33,634 nucleotides of DNA. Origin: Bacteroidota bacterium (lineage in GTDB: Bacteria; Bacteroidota; Ignavibacteria; SZUA-365). Each line of letters opens with the position of its first letter. Position 1 is the stretch's first letter. Location: positions 1-33,634 of the forward strand of contig QKAF01000041.1 of NCBI GenBank assembly GCA_003246455.1, written 5' to 3'. The position numbers and the translations under genes are program-made. This document shows positions 30,621-33,634 of this stretch, one piece after another. The notes below the pieces were generated by a model. That model made no database searches. It was given only the letters and a program-made list of their open reading frames with translations, and had not been told where the DNA came from.

Positions 30621-32906
30621 ATGCTTCACCCCGTGAATCCTTCCGCGCCTCGACGGGAACTCCGCTCCGTGTTCCATGCGAACCGCCCATCGAACAGACG
30701 CCTTCCGCATGCGCGCGCCGGCGCCAGGTCCCTCCGGTTCTTCATTATCGTCGCGGCAATTGGCTGCACGTGCTTCGCGCAGAACGGCGGCGGACTCCCG
30801 CGTGATCATCGAACCCGGAGCGCGCTGCCCGAATGGCAGCGGCTGCCGGGGCCGGACGGCGGATCGGTCCGCGAAATGTACCGGACGCCGTGGGGCAGCT
30901 GGTATGCAGGAAGCGAGGGCGGCGTGTACCGCTCCGACGACGACGGCAGAACCTGGCAGAGTCTGGCGATGCTCCCGATCCGCTTCAACAGCATGCGGGC
31001 GCTGGTGCCGGTTTCCCCGGCGGTCCTCGCCGTGTGCACGGACCGCGGGAGCTTCCGGTCGAGCGACGGCGGCGCGTCGTGGTTCCCGATTCCGGCGGCG
31101 TTCACCCACCTGGCGCTCGATTCGTCCGGCGCGCTCTGCGGGCTTCTCGGCAACGCCGTATACGTCAGTCCCGACAGCGGCGTGTCGTGGAACGGGCCGA
31201 CGCTTCCCGCCGCGGGCGTGTTCGCATCGATCGCGTACAGCATGTACGCGCCGGCGCGGGGAACCATGCTGGCGATCAGCCGCGCCACCCTGTACCGCAG
31301 TACGGACGCCGGGCAGCACTGGGATTCGCTCGCCGTTCCGTTCGCCTCGCGCACGGGGTATGACGGCGGCACCCTGAGCGGCGACGGCGCAAACCTGTAT
31401 ATGACGGTTCTCCCCAGCACTTCGAACCTGATCTGGATTTACGCGAGCAGCGATACCGGCCGCAGCTGGAGAGAAATCGCGCCCCCGGTGCTGCAGTACT
31501 CCATGATCCCGGCTTTCGATGCCCGCCACGGCCGTATCGGCGTGATTGAAAGGCAGACCGCGGACTGCCGTGCGCGACTGCATATGAGCACAGACGACGG
31601 CCAGAGCTGGTCGGACGACCCGCTGACGTTCTCCGCGGCGATGTTCGCCCATATCCGGCCCGACGGAGACATCTTCGCAAGTACCTGGGACGGTGTGCAC
31701 CGTGTGGACGGCCTGTCGGGGAGTACGGCGGATGCCGACCTGGGACACGCGACATCGACCGTCCGAGCCCTCGCAACCGTGTCGGATTCGGTCCTGGTCG
31801 CAATGGGTACTTCCAGGGTGTACCGGAGTACCGATGCCGGGGCGACGTGGACGGTAACGCTGGCAACCCGGGACTGCTACATGCTCTCGGCGCGATTCAT
31901 CAAACTTGGCAGCGGCACGCTGTTCGCATCAGGCGTGGTTGCGTCGCTGGAGCGCGTATTTTATCGCAGCGAAGATGGCGGACAGCGTTGGATGCCGACG
32001 GCGTCCCCTCGGTCGGACCGTTTCCCGGATGCCATCGCGACGGACGGCGGATCACGAATACTTGCCGCGTACGGCAATGGCGAACTGTGGATAAGCAGTG
32101 ACGGCGGCACCCGGTGGGACCGCCGCACGACGCCGTTTCCCGGTACTACCGTAGCGGCCGCAGCGATTGACAGCGGCGGACGCATATTCGTCTGCCAGGA
32201 GAACGCGCTCCGTTACAGCGACGACGGACTCGTCTGGATGACGCCCACGGGTACGCTGCCCGCCATGATCTTTCCGCGCGACCTGTTCACGGACAATAAA
32301 GGCTCGGTGGTCCTCGGGGCATCCTACGACGGCGTCTTTCGATCCTCGGATCGCGGAGAGCACTGGGAGGCCGTGAACACGCGCCTGACACCGACAGGGA
32401 TCATGCGCGTCACGCATGACGGACATGGCACACTTTTCGCCACGGACGGCGAATACACATATCGTCTCCTCCCCGGCGAGACGCGGTGGGAGCTGATCGC
32501 CCGTCGACCGATTCCCGTTGCCGTGCGCTCGTTCGAATGCGCCGCATCCGGACGCCTGTTCGCTGGGACGCAGAACTTCGGCGTCTGGCAGCTCGATCCC
32601 CCCCCTCCCGATACCGATTCGTCTGACGACCTCGTCACCGCGGCTCATGAATTCGTCCTTCTCCCGGGCTACCCACAGCCCGCTGCGGGGTCCGCGGCCC
32701 TCCCCTTTGAAATTGATCGGCCCGCGACGGTCACACTCGTCATCCACGACCTTCTCGGCAGGCAGGTGCATACCGACACGCGGTCCTGTCCTGCCCCGGG
32801 CAGATATTCCTTCACCTGGGACGGTGCGGGCGTGGCAGCCGGCATGTACCTCTGCACCGTCAGCGACGGAAGCCGCCTCGCCCGCGGGCGCCTGCTTCGG
32901 ATGTGA
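30621..32906 (+). CDS. Secreted Asp-box (sialidase/BNR-like) propeller protein with degenerate T9SS tail
   Basis: A 761-residue exported protein. About eleven Asp-box motifs of the form SxDxGxxW are visible ('RSDDDGRTW', 'RSSDGGASW', 'RSTDAGQHW', 'SSDTGRSW', 'STDDGQSW', 'RSTDAGATW', 'RSEDGGQRW', 'SSDGGTRW', 'YSDDGLVW', 'RSSDRGEHW' and one more). This predicts one or two beta-propellers. These motifs alone do not show sialidase activity; no catalytic Tyr/Glu/Arg set was identified. The C-terminal domain ('LLPGYPQPAAGSAALPFEI', 'TLVIHDLLGRQVHTDTRS', 'GMYLCTVSDGSRLARGRLLR') is T9SS-like but has YPQP in place of YPNP. From the ATG at 30621 the n-region is about 37 residues long before the hydrophobic core; a GTG at 30669 may be the true start. 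The next gene starts six bases after the stop. Confidence 0.82.
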   Translation: MLHPVNPSAPRRELRSVFHANRPSNRRLPHARAGARSLRFFIIVAAIGCTCFAQNGGGLPRDHRTRSALPEWQRLPGPDGGSVREMYRTPWGSWYAGSEGGVYRSDDDGRTWQSLAMLPIRFNSMRALVPVSPAVLAVCTDRGSFRSSDGGASWFPIPAAFTHLALDSSGALCGLLGNAVYVSPDSGVSWNGPTLPAAGVFASIAYSMYAPARGTMLAISRATLYRSTDAGQHWDSLAVPFASRTGYDGGTLSGDGANLYMTVLPSTSNLIWIYASSDTGRSWREIAPPVLQYSMIPAFDARHGRIGVIERQTADCRARLHMSTDDGQSWSDDPLTFSAAMFAHIRPDGDIFASTWDGVHRVDGLSGSTADADLGHATSTVRALATVSDSVLVAMGTSRVYRSTDAGATWTVTLATRDCYMLSARFIKLGSGTLFASGVVASLERVFYRSEDGGQRWMPTASPRSDRFPDAIATDGGSRILAAYGNGELWISSDGGTRWDRRTTPFPGTTVAAAAIDSGGRIFVCQENALRYSDDGLVWMTPTGTLPAMIFPRDLFTDNKGSVVLGASYDGVFRSSDRGEHWEAVNTRLTPTGIMRVTHDGHGTLFATDGEYTYRLLPGETRWELIARRPIPVAVRSFECAASGRLFAGTQNFGVWQLDPPPPDTDSSDDLVTAAHEFVLLPGYPQPAAGSAALPFEIDRPATVTLVIHDLLGRQVHTDTRSCPAPGRYSFTWDGAGVAAGMYLCTVSDGSRLARGRLLRM

Positions 32907-32912
32907 GCCACC

Positions 32913-33634
32913 ATGAAACCTGCCGGAACTTTGACGATCGTCTGTGTGATCCTGTTTCACAGCATTCTCACGGCGCAAGCACAGAACCCGTATCCAGCGG
33001 CGATTGGAGATACGTGGGAATACATGACCTTTGATGCCCTGTCCGGAACCAGGGGCGTGGCCAGGAACACGGTACTGTCCAGATCCCTCCGGTCAGACGG
33101 GATGTACCTGATCACCTACTCCCATGCACGGCAGGCCGCGTATGATTCTGCCGGGTACGTCTACTGGATCGACTCTGAGGACAGCCTCAATCTCTGGCTT
33201 AATCTCAACGCCGCACAAGGCGAGGTCTACGATAACGATGGGAAGGATATGACCGTGGATTCGGTTTACTCCTCGATCATCTTTGACTCTGTCAGAACGG
33301 TTCATCGCTTTTCGGTCTGGTGGGGTGGCGCGCATACCGGGTCACGGATGGCAGCGTGGACTGTCGCAGAAGGCATCGGTATTCTGCTCTCGGAATCCTT
33401 CGAACCTGATTATTACTTTGAGACATTGACCGGAGCGATCATCGACGGGGATAATTTCGGTCAGACGCTCGGTATTGAAGACAGTGAATCCGATAAACCC
33501 ACGTTCTTCCATCTCGCCCAGAATTACCCCAACCCGGTAAGCACGATCACAACGATACCCTTCACCATTATAAAGCCGGAGCACGTGCGGCTGAGCATCT
33601 GTGACGTGTTGGGTCGTGAGGTGGCGGTGCTCAT
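32913..33634 (+). CDS. T9SS-exported protein of unknown function, 3' end outside window
   Basis: This partial frame starts six bases after the preceding gene's stop and is open to the window end (240 residues). A signal peptide (MKPAGTLTIVCVILFHSILTAQAQ) is followed by an unassigned beta-rich domain of about 180 residues, with 'GDTWEYMTFDALSGTRGVA', 'YVYWIDSEDSLNLWLNLNA' and 'HRFSVWWGGAHTGSR'. A T9SS sorting domain then begins ('HLAQNYPNPVSTITTIPFTI', 'LSICDVLGREVAVL') and is cut by the edge. Only the last few dozen residues are missing. It probably shares a transcript with the Asp-box gene and may be its surface partner. There is no ribosome site, so coupling is likely. Confidence 0.85.
   Translation, partial: MKPAGTLTIVCVILFHSILTAQAQNPYPAAIGDTWEYMTFDALSGTRGVARNTVLSRSLRSDGMYLITYSHARQAAYDSAGYVYWIDSEDSLNLWLNLNAAQGEVYDNDGKDMTVDSVYSSIIFDSVRTVHRFSVWWGGAHTGSRMAAWTVAEGIGILLSESFEPDYYFETLTGAIIDGDNFGQTLGIEDSESDKPTFFHLAQNYPNPVSTITTIPFTIIKPEHVRLSICDVLGREVAVL

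Noticed and set aside
30621-32906. Calling the Asp-box protein a sialidase
   Set aside because: Asp-boxes occur in many non-enzymatic propellers, and no catalytic residue set could be identified.

Overview
The window is GC-rich, gene-dense bacterial chromosome with about 23 genes on both strands. It suggests a high-GC member of the Bacteroidota/Chlorobiota-Ignavibacteria (FCB) side of the tree. The evidence is several secreted proteins ending in type IX secretion system (T9SS) C-terminal sorting domains (the 'QNYPNP...YNxLG...G.Y' pattern), a large outer-membrane protein with a SprA-like N-terminal region, a DUF2851 protein, Rex, and promoters of the Bacteroidota type (TTTG - about 20 nt - TAnnTTTR). 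No tRNA, rRNA, CRISPR array, transposase or phage gene was seen. The order looks like ordinary chromosome with an accessory-looking T9SS cargo stretch at the right end.

Layout. 1-1350: a truncated secreted putative glycoside hydrolase (minus) and a CAP-domain lipoprotein (plus). 1363-4074: sucD (minus), a SufU/IscU-type Fe-S scaffold (plus), a small membrane protein and MiaE (minus). 4076-7200: a secreted protein of the type often labelled 'asparagine synthetase B' and a TPR protein. Together with MiaE and the membrane protein these form one minus-strand operon, in the order TPR, secreted protein, MiaE, membrane protein. 7487-10002: dxr-rseP, a coupled plus-strand pair for isoprenoid synthesis and membrane proteolysis. 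10094-16339, all minus: an operon GT9 glycosyltransferase - lipoprotein - rpe - DUF2851 - secreted esterase-like hydrolase, followed by separately started rex. 16467-19519, plus: a lipid-metabolism group (FabL-like enoyl reductase, acyl-CoA dehydrogenase, lysophospholipid acyltransferase). 19672-23214: a 1180-residue outer-membrane protein, converging on an M29-like aminopeptidase (23215-24363, minus).

24563-33634 is a run of exported proteins. It holds a YCF48/BNR-repeat T9SS protein broken by an internal deletion, a cytochrome P460-like lipoprotein with one CxxCH haem motif, a 973-residue protein with four choice-of-anchor-D (HYDIN-like) domains and a T9SS tail, an Asp-box propeller protein with a degenerate T9SS tail, and a further T9SS protein cut by the window end.

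Non-coding signals include four convincing terminator hairpins, a perfect 34-bp REP-like palindrome beside a 4x heptamer repeat, a canonical G-quadruplex motif in the dxr/TPR divergent promoter region, and several promoters sharing a 20-nt spacer. Many neighbouring genes overlap as TGATG or ATGA, so translational coupling appears to be common here. I did not find a clearly new defence or mobile system. The best candidates for novelty are the secreted amidotransferase-fold-like protein in the MiaE operon, the SprA-like outer-membrane protein, and the broken T9SS repeat gene.
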